Below are positions 1-10,228 of a stretch of 27,194 nucleotides of DNA, in pieces. The DNA is from Lenisia limosa. Lineage: Eukaryota > Breviatea. A program made the position numbers and the translations under genes. The DNA is taken from assembly GCA_001655205.1 (NCBI GenBank), contig LPNZ01010688.1, positions 1 through 27,194 of the forward strand, given 5' to 3'. The notes beneath the pieces were generated by a model. That model worked only from the letters and a program-made list of their open reading frames with translations. It ran no database searches and had not been told where the DNA came from. The first letter of the stretch is position 1. Each line of letters opens with the position of its first letter.

Positions 1-1950
1 TCGGGGTCGAAGTTAACACTCCGATGATAAAGACCACTTCCTTGGTCCAGAGTCGCGTCACCAACCTTCGATGTAAAAGCAAGTGCGGTTGGAGAACCTG
101 GCTCAGTCGAAGGACAAAAAGAACCGTAAACGAGCACAACTTGCGTGATTTAGAGTAGTAAAAGTAATTATTATTGAGATAAGAGAACAATAACAATTAT
201 GATTTTCATAATGAGCAAAAACTTCCTTAAATTCTAGTAAAAAGTAGTTTAAATAGTAAAAAGTAGTTAAAAGATGACGTTATCAAAACTGTTTTTTCGG
301 ATATGCGTGACAATCTTCTGGTTTGGCACCCTGCTTTAAGGGTGGTGGGAAACTATGAAGGGTGGGGTGTCTTTTCGCGAGAAAATCAGTTTGTCCANNN
401 NNNNNNNNNNNNNNNNNNNNNNNNNNNNNNNNNNNNNNNNNNNNNNNNNNNNNNNNNNNNNNNNNNNNNNNNNGTTCCCAATGAGCTTGTTGAGGTGTGA
501 ACTGGATTGTGGGGTAATAATTGCTATTATTTGACAAATGAATTTCAAAATTTTAAGCAGAACATACATATGTAACGAGAACCCCATTTTTGACAGACAT
601 TTTAAGTTCAAATTTTTTCCATTAATTTTTAATTGCACGGAGCCCAAGCTAAAGTGCTTCCTAGAACTGCCTCTATCTCAAGTCTTTGGTGTTGACCCTC
701 AGAAATAGTAGCATGTAATATGTTTTCTTTTCCAATTTTGAAAATCAACAATATTTAAGCAAGAAAACCAAAAACCAAAAGTCCATATTCCACCCCGAAG
801 CTTCCCACGTGAAGTGTTACGTTGAATGGAGTAAGTAATGGGCTGGACAGCTGAGGGTTGTGGTACCTGGTACACCTGAACGGGGGGGGGGGTCAGAACA
901 GTCCAAACAATTATCCTTTGAATAAACATGATATTATACATTTTTCTTCCATCCAAGGAAACCAAAATAGTGGTAGCCCATATTAAGACCGAAATGGTGA
1001 TACATAGGGTATCGCTTCGGTTCAAAAAAAGTCTGAATTTCTCGATAAATCCTCGAAAACTATCGATATTTTGCCAGTCTTCTTCGAACCGAAGTGAAGC
1101 CCAAGTGATACAACATCAGACCCACATTTGATCTCTGTGACTCTGAGCTGGAATTCTGAAAAATGAGGGGAGAAAACAAAAGATAAATTATTGAGATTAA
1201 GATCTGTTTCGCATCAACAATAATCAAGGTGGAATCTTGCTAAATCCCCCGCCCCTCCCAAAGCTACATATGCATGTAGCGGGTTTAATTACTTTATATC
1301 ATAGGCCTCTTGCTAACAAAAAAAAACATAGTATCACCAAATATGAAACTTTTCGCGTATCAAAATAATCTGAGTCCAGGGAATGCTAGTCAAGAAGCCC
1401 ACCCACTCCCGAAGAGTCGTAATCCGAGTCTGAAGGCCANNNNNNNNNNNNNNNNNNNNNNNNNNNNNNNNNNNNNNNNNNNNNNNNNNCAAACAACTTG
1501 TCTGGGGGGGGGGGTAAAATTGGTTATGACACAAAAAAGCCCAAATCAACTATGTTGGCTGTTGGCTGACTGATAACAACAAAACAAACAAATCCCAGGC
1601 CAGTCGCTTCTGCAGCACCCCATTCCATCGTAAATACATGTTATGAATGGGGAAACAAACAGAGAGAAACACAGCCCTGAGATAACACAAAACATTAAAC
1701 GGCTCCAGTAAGAGCGAAGAGGGAGAGAGAGCAGCAGGAGGGGGGGGGGGAGTAAAAAAACAAAAAAGATNNNNNNNNNNNNNNNNNNNNNNNNNNNNNN
1801 NNNNNNNNNNNNNNNNNNNNNNNNNNNNNNNNNNNNNNNNNNNNNNNNNNNNNNNNNNNNNNNNNNNNNNNNNNNNNNNNNNNNNNNNNNNNNNNAAAAA
1901 AAATCCAGATACGCATACGCTGCGGACAAGAAAGCATGCACAAAAATGAT
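1..1950. other. gene-poor stretch with assembly gaps
   Basis: I see no gene I can support here. Runs of N occupy 398-473, 1440-1489 and 1771-1895, and G tracts lie beside them at about 882-892, 1503-1513 and 1740-1750. Open frames in this stretch are short, A+T-rich or made mostly of N, and none joins to neighbours through plausible splice sites. A small foldback element lies at 1011-1104 and is listed separately. Confidence 0.6.
1011..1104. repeat. foldback, MITE-like short repeat
   Basis: The sequence GCTTCGGTTC at 1014-1023 is mirrored by GAACCGAAG at 1086-1094, giving imperfect terminal inverted repeats around about 60 bp. A partial relative starts near 17578 with the same terminal GGGCTTCACTTCGGT in the other orientation, followed by a similar TTTATCGA block. 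This suggests a small non-autonomous element. No coding capacity is visible. Confidence 0.45.
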
Positions 1951-1951
1951 A

Positions 1952-4900
1952 CTACACTAAAATTTTGAGTATAACGGCGGTAAGACAAACCGATGTGAAG
2001 CCAAGAAGAGCCAGTTGAACTTTCCACTTTGTGAAGACTTGGCCAACAAAATAAATCTGTGGAGTAATCAAAAACCAAACCAGTATGGCTAAACTTCGAT
2101 TACAACCGTCAACACCATGGATACCACCTCTCAATCAGCTTACCTTGAGATGATAAAGTCCGCGTGGAAGGTTCATCATTGTCGACGGGTAATAGTAGGA
2201 TGCAAGATAGCGGAGGTGGAGAATTCGGGCAACAACTAGGGAAGGGGTTAGAAGAGAGGCTGTTAATCAAGGTAATCAAGATAGTGTAAGGAAACAATGG
2301 GTGAAATCGACAACGAGTTTAATAAGTCATTTGGATGGCTTCCTTCTGGTACTGAACATAGTTTTGCTTTTGAATATTTTTAATTTAAGAAATACTATAT
2401 CTTCTGCGCTCTCTTGCCACAACTACGTCAATGTCTACATACAGGGAGCTGTTGGGCTAGTGGTTCAATAAACAAGGCGTGAGATCTTAGCATGTTAAAC
2501 CACTGACGCCTATTGTACGCGGTAATCTGGTGCTAAGGGTGCACAGACCCCAGGTTTCCGAAGGCAGCATTTCGGCAAGGAGTATCTAAGATAGTCCAGT
2601 ACGGGCCCTCAGCTTCCTCTTCACAGGAGCATCCGAAGAAGTCCAAGCAATGGCCGTGATGCTTCCTGGCTCGAGGAAGAAAACGAAAATTTGCACCAAG
2701 GTGGGTATGGTGTTTGTTCAGAGTATCGGACTAACTATTTGATATCGTTAAAAAACATTTTGCTTCAGCACCTGAGGGAAGCACAAAAATATCAAAAGCA
2801 AAGTGCAGATAAAACAAAGGAATGTGCGAGAATTACCCCCCCCCCCACNNNNNNNNNNNNNNNNNNNNNNNNNNNNNNNNNNNNNNNNNNNNNNNNNNNN
2901 NNNNNNNNNNNNNNNNNNNNNNNNNNNNNNNCTATGTCTGCCCAGGAAACCATGGAAAACATCCGTAAATTGCTTGGGGTGTCCTTGTACATCTAAAAGC
3001 GGTTATAGCGGTGACGCTTGACATAGCATTCTCTCCTCCGACCAAATTCTCCATGCCAATAACTCTTCGCTTACCCCCGCCAGTCACCACCTCGAAAAGG
3101 CATGTTTCCCAACCATAAGTGTACCATAATATAGCAACGAGAAATAAAAAAGTAGTTGTATCTTGCCGAAGCCATCCACACCATCAGGCTTATAAGAGAT
3201 ATTGGATTATTGTATAATATTAACTCACCCAATCATTTTCCTTTCAACTAAGTGTACCATACCTACCCTGTACTGAGAAATGAAGGCACATTCAGACTTG
3301 GGGATGATATTGGTGTGGAAAGGGCTGAGTCTTGGGTGGTCAGGGTCGCCGTTGTAACAGTCTTGCATGGACCCTAGAACTGTCAGAATATTAACGTTGT
3401 CACGTGAAATATAAAAGGTAGTCAGATGTGCGCAGTTGCATCCTTTGTGGTGATAAATAATATGCATCTATGTGACACAGATGGATCTAGTCTACACGTC
3501 AATATAATTCCCTCAACCATCCCCCCCTCCCCCCATAACCCGTAAATCACTCCACAAGAATGCAACTTGTATGTAAGTCCGCCCCCAACCCAATTTGACA
3601 GGAAGGGCACAGCCTGTTTGCTTCCACGTGGGATGGTCCTGAAAATAAAATCACTACAAGGGGTGGGGGGGTCTAGTTCTGGGAAATATGAATACTTATG
3701 AAGTAGAAATGAGATATAAAACAAGGTAGTATCTAGTAATCATCTTATCTTGGAAAAGGAAAAATTGCTTACAACACCATTAGAGTGTAGAAGAATCACT
3801 CATAAAGAAGAGCCACCCCTACCTGTTTCCCAAAGCAAAACACGACATCATCTCTCCATGAAATCTCAGGACGGGATTTACTACGTAACATAATAACACA
3901 GATAAGGGAATCAAAAAGAAGATCCCATGGTGAAGACTCAGCACTTTTAGGTCTACTCTTGCTCTTTAATCATACACATATCATAGAGCTATAAGATATG
4001 ATATATAGTACAAGAAAAGATACATTTCTGCAATAGTATATCATATAGTATCATATCCTTGATATATGTAACAGGTGCTTTCTGAATACAGCTGCTCACG
4101 TGACAACGTCGTATGTGTCAGTACAGTCTCTGAAGGTCGTGCATATGGACCCTTCGACAAAGTTCAGCAGGAGTACTTCGAAAGACTGTTCATTAGAAAA
4201 GGTATCACAACGGTCATATTAAGATAAACGATGAAGGTATGGGGCGGGGGCAACAGTAGGTGAAAAACTATCATAGTATCTTATGACATACTCACAACAA
4301 TTTTAATAAAACCCAATAATACCGTTTTTGTCGCCAATTCAACTGATTCAAAAGAAGTGACAGGGTTGAATTCTGAAGAAATTATGAATGCGGGGAGTGC
4401 TTACGGTCACAAAATAGCTCATCTATACCCCTTGATGGAACCCCATCCACCCACCCAAAGCCGCGTAGTCTTCAGTTTTGATGTCGACAGTGTGGCTGAA
4501 TAGCACCGTGGATCGCTAACTCATCAAAACAGTCAACACTCCATGCTCCATCCAATCTGTCTTGCCCATCTTGATTCAGCTATTTGATTGCATTATCGTA
4601 GCATCAGAACCCATTACCCCTTTGCTCACCTCTCGGGGGCCATGGTAGTCCGGGAATTCCTCGTATTCTTCAGGTACAAAGGGAAGGAAAGGCAGGCCAA
4701 ACTGCTCGTGCCACATGCAAACCCTGCTGTGTGAAGACCGGCGGGACATGAGTTGGTCAAACAGTGGCCAGGATATGACCGATTTGCAATGTGATTTCCC
4801 AAGGAAAATCGGTAAAGATTTTCCCAGTCACTATCATATATAATATACTATAACAATATATTATCTTGAAAAAAAATTTTTTCTTATCACAAGAGCTCGA

Positions 4901-6050
4901 GTTAAAAAGCTTCAACAACTTACGAAGAGTTGGTCCGCTCGGAGGTTTCCATTGTATACGGCTCAGGGCATGTGAGGACACCATCTGAACTGTCATGTAT
5001 GATGGGGGGGGGGGGNNNNNNNNNNNNNNNNNNNNNNNNNNNNNNNNNNNNNNNNNNNNNNNNNNNNNNNNNNNNNNNNNNNNNNNNNNNNNNNNNNNNN
5101 NNNNNNNNNNNNNNNNNNNNNNNNNNNNNACATTCGAGAAACATATCTAAGGGTCTTGAAAACAAAAAAACACAAACCTAATTCTGCGATAAAATATATT
5201 AGAATCATATCTAGCCAAAGCTGAACTCTATTACGTACACTACTATCACCAAACCCTTCATGGCTTCTATTTANNNNNNNNNNNNNNNNNNNNNNNNNNN
5301 NNNNNNNNNNNNNNNNNNNNNNNNNNNNNNNNNNNNNNNNNNNNNNNNNNNNNNNNNNNNNNNNNNNNNNNNNNNNNNNNNNNNNNNNNNNNNNNNNNNN
5401 NNNNNNNNNNNNNNNNNNNNNNNNNNTTGCCGAAAGCTGCATCGGTTATGATATTTTCCCTTCACAACGCGATATTGCGATATATCAAGGATGTATTGAC
5501 ACCAGTTCGTTCGACAAAAATAAATCAACCAAAGGCATAAATACTATTCCAACAAGACAATTCAGGTTCTTTGTTGAGAAGATGAAACATAGAGAAAGAA
5601 TGCTTATCAATTGAAGAAGAGTATTTCACTAAATCTTGCGTAGAAACCAGAAGCAGAGTAAAACCTGTGGATGCCTTGATATGAATGTCATAAGTGCCGG
5701 GGTAGAGGTCTGCCGAAACGGGTCCTGCAAGCAAAGTTGACACTCCCTGGGAAAATAAATGGAAAAATACAAATGGGCAAAACATTGAAGGGTATCAGGG
5801 ATCTCAAAAAAAAAGTATTTCTGACTCAAATATACACAGAAATACGGTATCGGAGTTGAATATTCTGTCTAAAGCCGTCCAAGGTAAAGAGCAGTTTTTT
5901 GAAAAAATAAATGTTGTTCTGGCTTTAACACACTTCCTCTGAGACCTAGAGTCCAGACCCCCCCACAAGCACGCAGTAATACGGAAGGAGGTAGAAGAAA
6001 GGCGAACACAACAGGGACGACACGAACGTGATGGTGAAGGCAGCCTGCAT
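1952..6050 (-). CDS. unrecognised Cys-rich membrane or surface protein (multi-exon)
   Basis: I do not recognise the family. The proposed first exon (6050 down to 5959) encodes a hydrophobic signal-like start, MQAAFTITFVSSLLCSPFFY. Later exons, with matching phases at each junction, are 4521-4556, 4455-4495, 4344-4372, 4100-4185, 3823-3880, 3590-3638, 3267-3379 and 2932-2992. They read as a Cys-rich luminal type of sequence, for example SICTTFRDCTDTYDVV, DDVVFCFGKQ, TGCALPVKL and LGSMQDCYNGDPDHPRL. Downstream, 2549-2665 is again Cys-rich (HGHCLDFFGCSCEEEAEG). The exons 2144-2235 and 1952-2056 read in phase with each other into a C-terminal hydrophobic helix, VQLALLGFTSVCLTAVILKI, then a stop. 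This suggests a type I membrane protein. The exons at 5665-5746 (ADLYPGTYDIHIKAS, beta-strand-like) and 4630-4830 have uncertain frames. Gaps at 2849-2931, 5016-5129 and 5274-5426 probably hide exons. Strand and core exons are well supported; the ends are less certain. Confidence 0.6.
3128..3240 (+). repeat. dispersed intronic repeat, copy 1
   Basis: About 110 bp aligns with 16634-16750. Shared blocks are a TATAGCAA start, AATAAAAAA, TTGTATC, GCCGAAGCC, TCCACACCAT, GCTTATA and the end CACCCAATCATTT. It lies inside the intron 2993-3266 of the minus-strand membrane-protein gene, so it is antisense to its host. Confidence 0.7.
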
Positions 6051-6101
6051 GATTAATGGAGGTTGGTGGGACGAAATATGAGAGAGGAAATGTGAATGCA
6101 G

Positions 6102-6220
6102 AAACATCACTACAAACCACTCTTTCAAAGTAACGGGATATAAACATCACTACAGACCACTCTTTCAAAGTAACGGATATAAACATCACTACAGACCACT
6201 CTTTCAAAGTAATGGGATAT
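6102..6220. repeat. three-unit 40-bp minisatellite
   Basis: Three head-to-tail units (6102-6141, 6142-6180, 6181-6220) start AAACATCACTACA and end GGATAT, with only a few differences, including one single-base deletion in the middle unit. They sit just upstream of the proposed start of the minus-strand membrane-protein gene and upstream of the plus-strand exon at 6385, that is, in a presumed divergent promoter region. Confidence 0.9.
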
Positions 6221-6384
6221 AAAAAAAATTATGTTGTGATTCACCCTGTCATTAACAACCCTTGCCCCCGCAAACAACCAAGGAGAAGTATAGAATATGT
6301 AATATCAAAACTCATTCTAGACCCAACAAGCCTGGTATTAAATAAACAGGATGATTTACTCAAAAACAAACACCACTTACACAG

Positions 6385-6765
6385 AGCAAAGGATGCCTCC
6401 TTGAGAAGGATATCATTGAGTGCCTCTTTGAAACAGCAGGAAGAAAAGGGGAAGAAGAAGGAGACCCTCTCGAGGCTGCACTTGCCCTCTATGCCATCAA
6501 GGAAGCCCTTAGAGGAAGTGGCAGCTCGGTTGCGCGGGCAAACATGGCAATTCCGCTCAACTCACATCGCAGTTCCTGTCTCTATTACTTCTTAGCTCTG
6601 GTTCTGCTCTGTTTCGTGAATCTTTGTGAGATCTTTGTTCTGCAATATAGCAATATAATTTATAATTACGAGAGAATAATCAGTGTTGGATTTTTTAAAA
6701 TTCTGAAATTTCGGATGATTTTCTGCTCATGCGGCCGGAAATTTCAGTCACTCAAGTGGGGGTGA
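6385..6765 (+). CDS. unrecognised protein exon with C-terminal hydrophobic segment
   Basis: After an acceptor (TTACACAG, ending 6384) one frame stays open to a TGA at 6763-6765. It begins with a charged, helix-like part containing KDIIECLFETAGRKGEEEG and EAALALYAIKEALRG, then a Ser-rich link, then a hydrophobic stretch CLYYFLALVLLCFVNLCEIF that could be a membrane anchor. No upstream exon is identified. The complementary strand is also open over part of this stretch, so the strand rests on composition only. I do not recognise a family. The tail after the hydrophobic part is A+T-rich and may be intron or untranslated sequence. Confidence 0.4.
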   Translation, partial: SKGCLLEKDIIECLFETAGRKGEEEGDPLEAALALYAIKEALRGSGSSVARANMAIPLNSHRSSCLYYFLALVLLCFVNLCEIFVLQYSNIIYNYERIISVGFFKILKFRMIFCSCGRKFQSLKWG

Positions 6766-7074
6766 CAACAAAATATCAGGTTTTCCTCTTTGGTGTTTCA
6801 TGTTTTCTTCAATTATCACTGAACTATCTTCCTCAAATAATCTATAAACTTAAACATTGCCAGTTTGCCAATTTGAATGGAATCCGTGTCAGTTTCCTTG
6901 AATTTGTGTTAAGTAGTTCCCATAAAACAAAAGACAAACATAAATATCAAAAGACTAAAAAAATATAACACAAGACTATACCACACACAAAAAAAACCTA
7001 TTGTCTATTGTCACCCTTCGAACTCCTTTCAAAAGTCCTCACTTATCTCGATTCTGGTTAATAATAACAATTAC

Positions 7075-7168
7075 CTTTGTGAATAAATCATCTCCCAGTG
7101 TTCCTAAAGCTAAATACGTTACTTGAGGGTCCGATGAAAGACTAATAGCCTCAAGGTGAACCCAATAG
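7075..7168 (-). CDS. isolated coding-like exon, unknown product
   Basis: On the minus strand an acceptor (TATTTTGCAG) precedes an open 94-nt exon that includes LEAISLSSDPQVTYLALGTL and ends at a GTAATT donor. The residue pattern looks like protein, but no family is recognised. It could be a late exon of the snoRNA host transcript or part of a separate small gene. Other possible minus-strand exons between 7600 and 7830 are too weak to list individually. The rest of 6766-8045 shows nothing else I can support. Confidence 0.3.
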
Positions 7169-8091
7169 CTGCAAAATACGTTGAAATTGAAGGTGATTTC
7201 AGTGTACTTGTTTATCTTGCCATTTAACATGATACCAAACACAAAGTGTTAGTGATGTCAAGTTGTAAGTGATGTGAGTTTGCCAATGTGGATTTGACCT
7301 GACTGTTAACTCCTGGTTTCACTAACAAATTTGTGACACCTCATTAGACCAGCAATTATTTGAACGAAAAAGCTGAGAACTTTTCCTAAAAGAAAGAACT
7401 TTTATTCTTTGAGAATGCATTGTGGCAATTCAAATGGATTTGGAAAGGTGACCATTATGAAACCTGTAAAAAGAATCGGAAGTGTTCCCAAAAGCAACAT
7501 TACTCCTGAAAAAGTCATTCATATCTTGAATTGCAGACAATGGACTTGTCAAGCTATGGTATTGCACCAGCCTACCAGCCACCCGACACACGGAAATGAT
7601 TGCCGCACCCTTTTGCCTCTACAATGGAATGAAGAAAACAGCCAGTGTTAACCAACCCAGTGAAAATGGCGGAAGTCATTTTCAAGTCTTTTGTCCTTGA
7701 AGCAGTGCGTCTTTGAGGCAATTCTGGTAAAGGTAACAATCCACTTGCCCATGTCACCATTAGGGGCTGATATTGAGGGTAGTACTGAGAATCATGAAGA
7801 TGGGGAAAGTAAGTTGTGAGTATTAGTGTATTGGGAGAGGAAAATGAAAGGTTAGTTGCAAAACAGGAGCTTGAAAGAGGAGGAGGGCGAGAAATTGGTG
7901 AAACTTGCCTTATTCTTGTTTTCCCAACCCTATCAGACTCAGAGCACCAATAAAATCATGTGACAGAATCCAAAGAAATAATGATAAAAAAATGTATTGA
8001 AACATGACAAGTCCAAGTCTTAATGGGCGCAAACGGCTGGAGGACCTGAAGTGTGAGAAGAGTTAACAAAGAAAAGAAACATAAAAGGAGG

Positions 8092-8174
8092 TGTGTTCAG
8101 TCAACTCTTTCTCGGCACTGTGATTTTTTCACTTGGAAACTCTAGTCCGTTTTAATGAGAGGGTCATCACCACA
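8092..8174 (-). ncRNA. box C/D snoRNA candidate, family D (single copy)
   Basis: The intron 8046-8208 contains a perfect C box GTGATGA (complement of 8164-8170) and a D box CTGA (complement of 8097-8100). Short flanks GTGT and ACAC can form a terminal stem. The 3' end lies about 46 nt from the 3' splice site, as in the other introns of this host. No convincing D' box or target is assigned. Confidence 0.6.
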
Positions 8175-8300
8175 AGCAAAACAAAGACATCTTGTAGTCC
8201 CAACTCACCATCATGAGAAGTTTGAAGAGAGTAGAGCGGACAGCCCTCAATCTAAAAAGTAAGAATAAGCTGTGAAAGAAAAGCGAAAAATGGGAAGAGT

Positions 8301-8378
8301 ATCTCAGAGGGAAGTCGAGCGAGTTATCATCACGGACTGATACAGATGTACTTTGGGAAGTAAGTTTTTCTTCACTGA
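8301..8378 (-). ncRNA. box C/D snoRNA, family C copy 1
   Basis: On the minus strand: C-like box GTGAAGA (8369-8375), perfect C' box GTGATGA (8326-8332), D box CTGA (8304-8307). It lies in intron 8252-8416. The guide before the D box reads CTCGACTTCCCT; its complement AGGGAAGTCG resembles a conserved eukaryotic LSU rRNA segment, which would place the modified base at the A after AGGG. One base of difference from the other copies lies beside the C' box. Confidence 0.75.
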
Positions 8379-8519
8379 TGGAAAATGATGGGGCATTAGA
8401 ATTTCATTCAACATACCTTAAAAAGATTGTTGCCACACTGAAGCCGAAGGACTCATAGGGGATCAGATCCTGAAAGGGTCAATATGGAAAGTAAAAGTTG
8501 AAAAGCAGCTACGAAAACG

Positions 8520-8613
8520 AAAAGCCTCATTTTCAGCCTGTTTTTTCAACATAACAGCAAGAGCGAGTAACCCAAGCGTCAGCCGGTAATTCCAATGTGT
8601 TCATCGACAGATA
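8520..8613 (-). ncRNA. box C/D snoRNA, family B copy 1 (SSU rRNA guide)
   Basis: On the minus strand: C-like box TCGATGA (8601-8607), D' box CTGA (8579-8582), D box CTGA (8533-8536). The guide before D' (ACATTGGAATTACCGG) pairs over 11 nt with the universally conserved SSU rRNA CGGTAATTCCA. By the D+5 rule the target is the U of CGGU, the site known as human 18S Um627 / yeast Um578 (guides SNORD65 / snR77). It lies in intron 8470-8651. Confidence 0.75.
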
Positions 8614-8752
8614 GTAATAATAAGTGCAAATATAATCTCTCTTCAACTCACCTTGAAGAAAGCCTTCACAGAAGATGACAGAACGAGAGATAAGGATGAG
8701 CTCTGGGGAAAGTAAGAAAGGTTTTGACTTGATTGTCAACAAAGAAACAATA

Positions 8753-8830
8753 ATATCTCAGACAAGGTTGAATCAGCGTATGGTGTTGTCATCAAAGGAT
8801 TCAGTGGAAAGAACGAATCATCATCGATAC
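8753..8830 (-). ncRNA. box C/D snoRNA, family A copy 1
   Basis: On the minus strand: C box ATGATGA (8818-8824), D' CTGA, C' TGATGA, D CTGA (8758-8761), with terminal stem GTATC/GATAT. It lies in intron 8703-8864. The guide before D' is TTCGTTCTTTCCA and the guide before D is GATTCAACCTTGT. I cannot assign targets with confidence. Confidence 0.85.
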
Positions 8831-8961
8831 GGGGAGAAATGACACATTAGTACTATGATCTAACCTTCAACCTTCATAAAATGCAGCCTCATTGCAGCGG
8901 TTCAGGACGAAAACTAAGAAGTGAAAAGAGGACATGAGGATAAACAAGAAAATGGCAGTAA

Positions 8962-9020
8962 ATATCTCAGACAAGGTTGAATCAGCGTATGGTGTTGTCA
9001 TCAAAGGATTCAGTGGAAAG
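8962..9020 (-). ncRNA. box C/D snoRNA, family A copy 2 (cut by gap)
   Basis: Identical to copy 1 through the D, C' and D' boxes, then interrupted by ten N at 9021-9030. The sequence after the gap does not continue the repeat, so the C-box end is missing from the assembly. It lies in intron 8914-9070. Confidence 0.75.
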
Positions 9021-9182
9021 NNNNNNNNNNAGAGCCAGGGAGAGTAGCATTGAAGGAGGTTATTGCTTACCATGAAGAATGAAGGTGCTGAAGACAGGCG
9101 ACAGGCAACTCTGATGGGCTTATTTGCGATTCCTATAAGATGAGAAAAGGGAAAGTAGGTTGAAGGATGTGTATGAAAGCAA

Positions 9183-9260
9183 ATATCTCAGACAAGGTTG
9201 AATCAGCGTTTGGTGTTGTCATCAAAAAGTTCAGTGGAAAGAACGAATCATCATCGATAT
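9183..9260 (-). ncRNA. box C/D snoRNA, family A copy 3
   Basis: C, D', C' and D boxes as in copy 1, with a five-base-pair terminal stem ATATC/GATAT. It differs from the other copies in the C'-D' spacer and at one base beside the inner CTGA. Both guide stretches next to D' and D are unchanged. It lies in intron 9133-9296. Confidence 0.85.
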
Positions 9261-9389
9261 AGGAGGATAGGTTTCATCTTGCTCAAATTTGCATACCTTG
9301 ATAGTGCGTATACTGAGCAGACGTGACAAGAAAGATATGAATCTAAGGCGTAAAAAGGGACGTGACGATAAAAAAGAAAAATCAAGTAA

Positions 9390-9467
9390 ATATCTCAGAC
9401 AAGGTTGAATCAGCGTATGGTGTTGTCATCAAAAGATTCAGTGGAAAGAACGAATCATCATCGATAT
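9390..9467 (-). ncRNA. box C/D snoRNA, family A copy 4
   Basis: All four boxes and the ATATC/GATAT terminal stem are present. It lies in intron 9343-9498. It is nearly identical to copy 1, and its few differences fall between the C' and D' boxes. Confidence 0.85.
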
Positions 9468-9596
9468 GATAAGGTTGTAAATTGAAGTAGAAGCTCACCA
9501 TGATAAGGAAGTAACCTGCTTATGGGACTGCATTTGCTTCAAATGTCTAAACAAGTTAGTAAAGAAAAACTAAGTGTATGGGTCAAAAAGTGAATG

Positions 9597-9690
9597 AAAA
9601 GCCTCACTTTCAGCCTGTTTTTTCAACATAACAGCAAGAGCGAGTAACCCAAGCGTCAGCCGGTAATTCCAATGTGTTCATCGACAGATA
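9597..9690 (-). ncRNA. box C/D snoRNA, family B copy 2
   Basis: Same boxes and the same SSU rRNA guide as copy 1. One base differs downstream of the D box. It lies in intron 9547-9716. Confidence 0.75.
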
Positions 9691-9818
9691 AGAAAATGTG
9701 TTCCATTCAAACATACCAAAGACGGGTCCCGATGGCACGTGAGTTCATAACGACTAACAAGCGGTAAACTGAAAACGTAAGTATGGGTTTGGGGATGCCG
9801 AGCATGCAGGAACAAATG

Positions 9819-9898
9819 AATCTCAGAGGGAAGTCGAGCGAGTTATCATCACGGACTAATACAGATGTACTTTGGGAAGTAAAATTTTCTTCACTGAT
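9819..9898 (-). ncRNA. box C/D snoRNA, family C copy 2
   Basis: GTGAAGA, GTGATGA and CTGA boxes as in family C copy 1, with differences in the stretch between C and the D'-like CTGT. The guide before D is unchanged. It lies in intron 9769-9930. Confidence 0.75.
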
Positions 9899-10030
9899 GG
9901 AAATTACGAAGGGCAAGCGCAACAACTAACCTTAGAAGTTGTCAATCGAACTAGGCGCGAGAGTGATGGTGTTGTTGAGCTCTAAAGAAATGAGGGAGGT
10001 TTGAGTGATAAAAATCACAGGAAAGAAGTG

Positions 10031-10089
10031 AAAAGCCTCATTTTCAGCCTGTTTTTTCAACATAACAGCAAGAGCGAGTAACCCAAGCG
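10031..10089 (-). ncRNA. box C/D snoRNA, family B copy 3 (cut by gap)
   Basis: Matches the D-box side of family B up to 10089, then ten N at 10090-10099. The guide and C-box half is absent from the assembly. It lies in intron 9982-10127. Confidence 0.65.
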
Positions 10090-10228
10090 NNNNNNNNNNT
10101 GACAGACTCAAGCAAGTGAATACTCACCGTTCAGCGTAGAACTACAACGACTCCCTTCATTGTCATGTCACTCGGGGAATCTGAATATGTGAGGAGCGAT
10201 CAGAAGAATTTTGTTGATCAAGTAAAAA

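Noticed and set aside
2440-2525. tRNA-like sequence with an A-box-like GGGCTAGTGGTTCAA
   Set aside because: No B box and no acceptor stem or cloverleaf can be drawn.
2629-2700. Plus-strand exon SIRRSPSNGRDASWLEEENE
   Set aside because: It is antisense to a Cys-rich minus-strand exon that fits the gene there better.
4073-4201. Plus-strand exon reading DNVVCVSTVSEGRAYGPFDK
   Set aside because: The minus-strand reading of the same segment has acceptor, donor and phases that fit neighbouring minus-strand exons; the plus reading has no partners.
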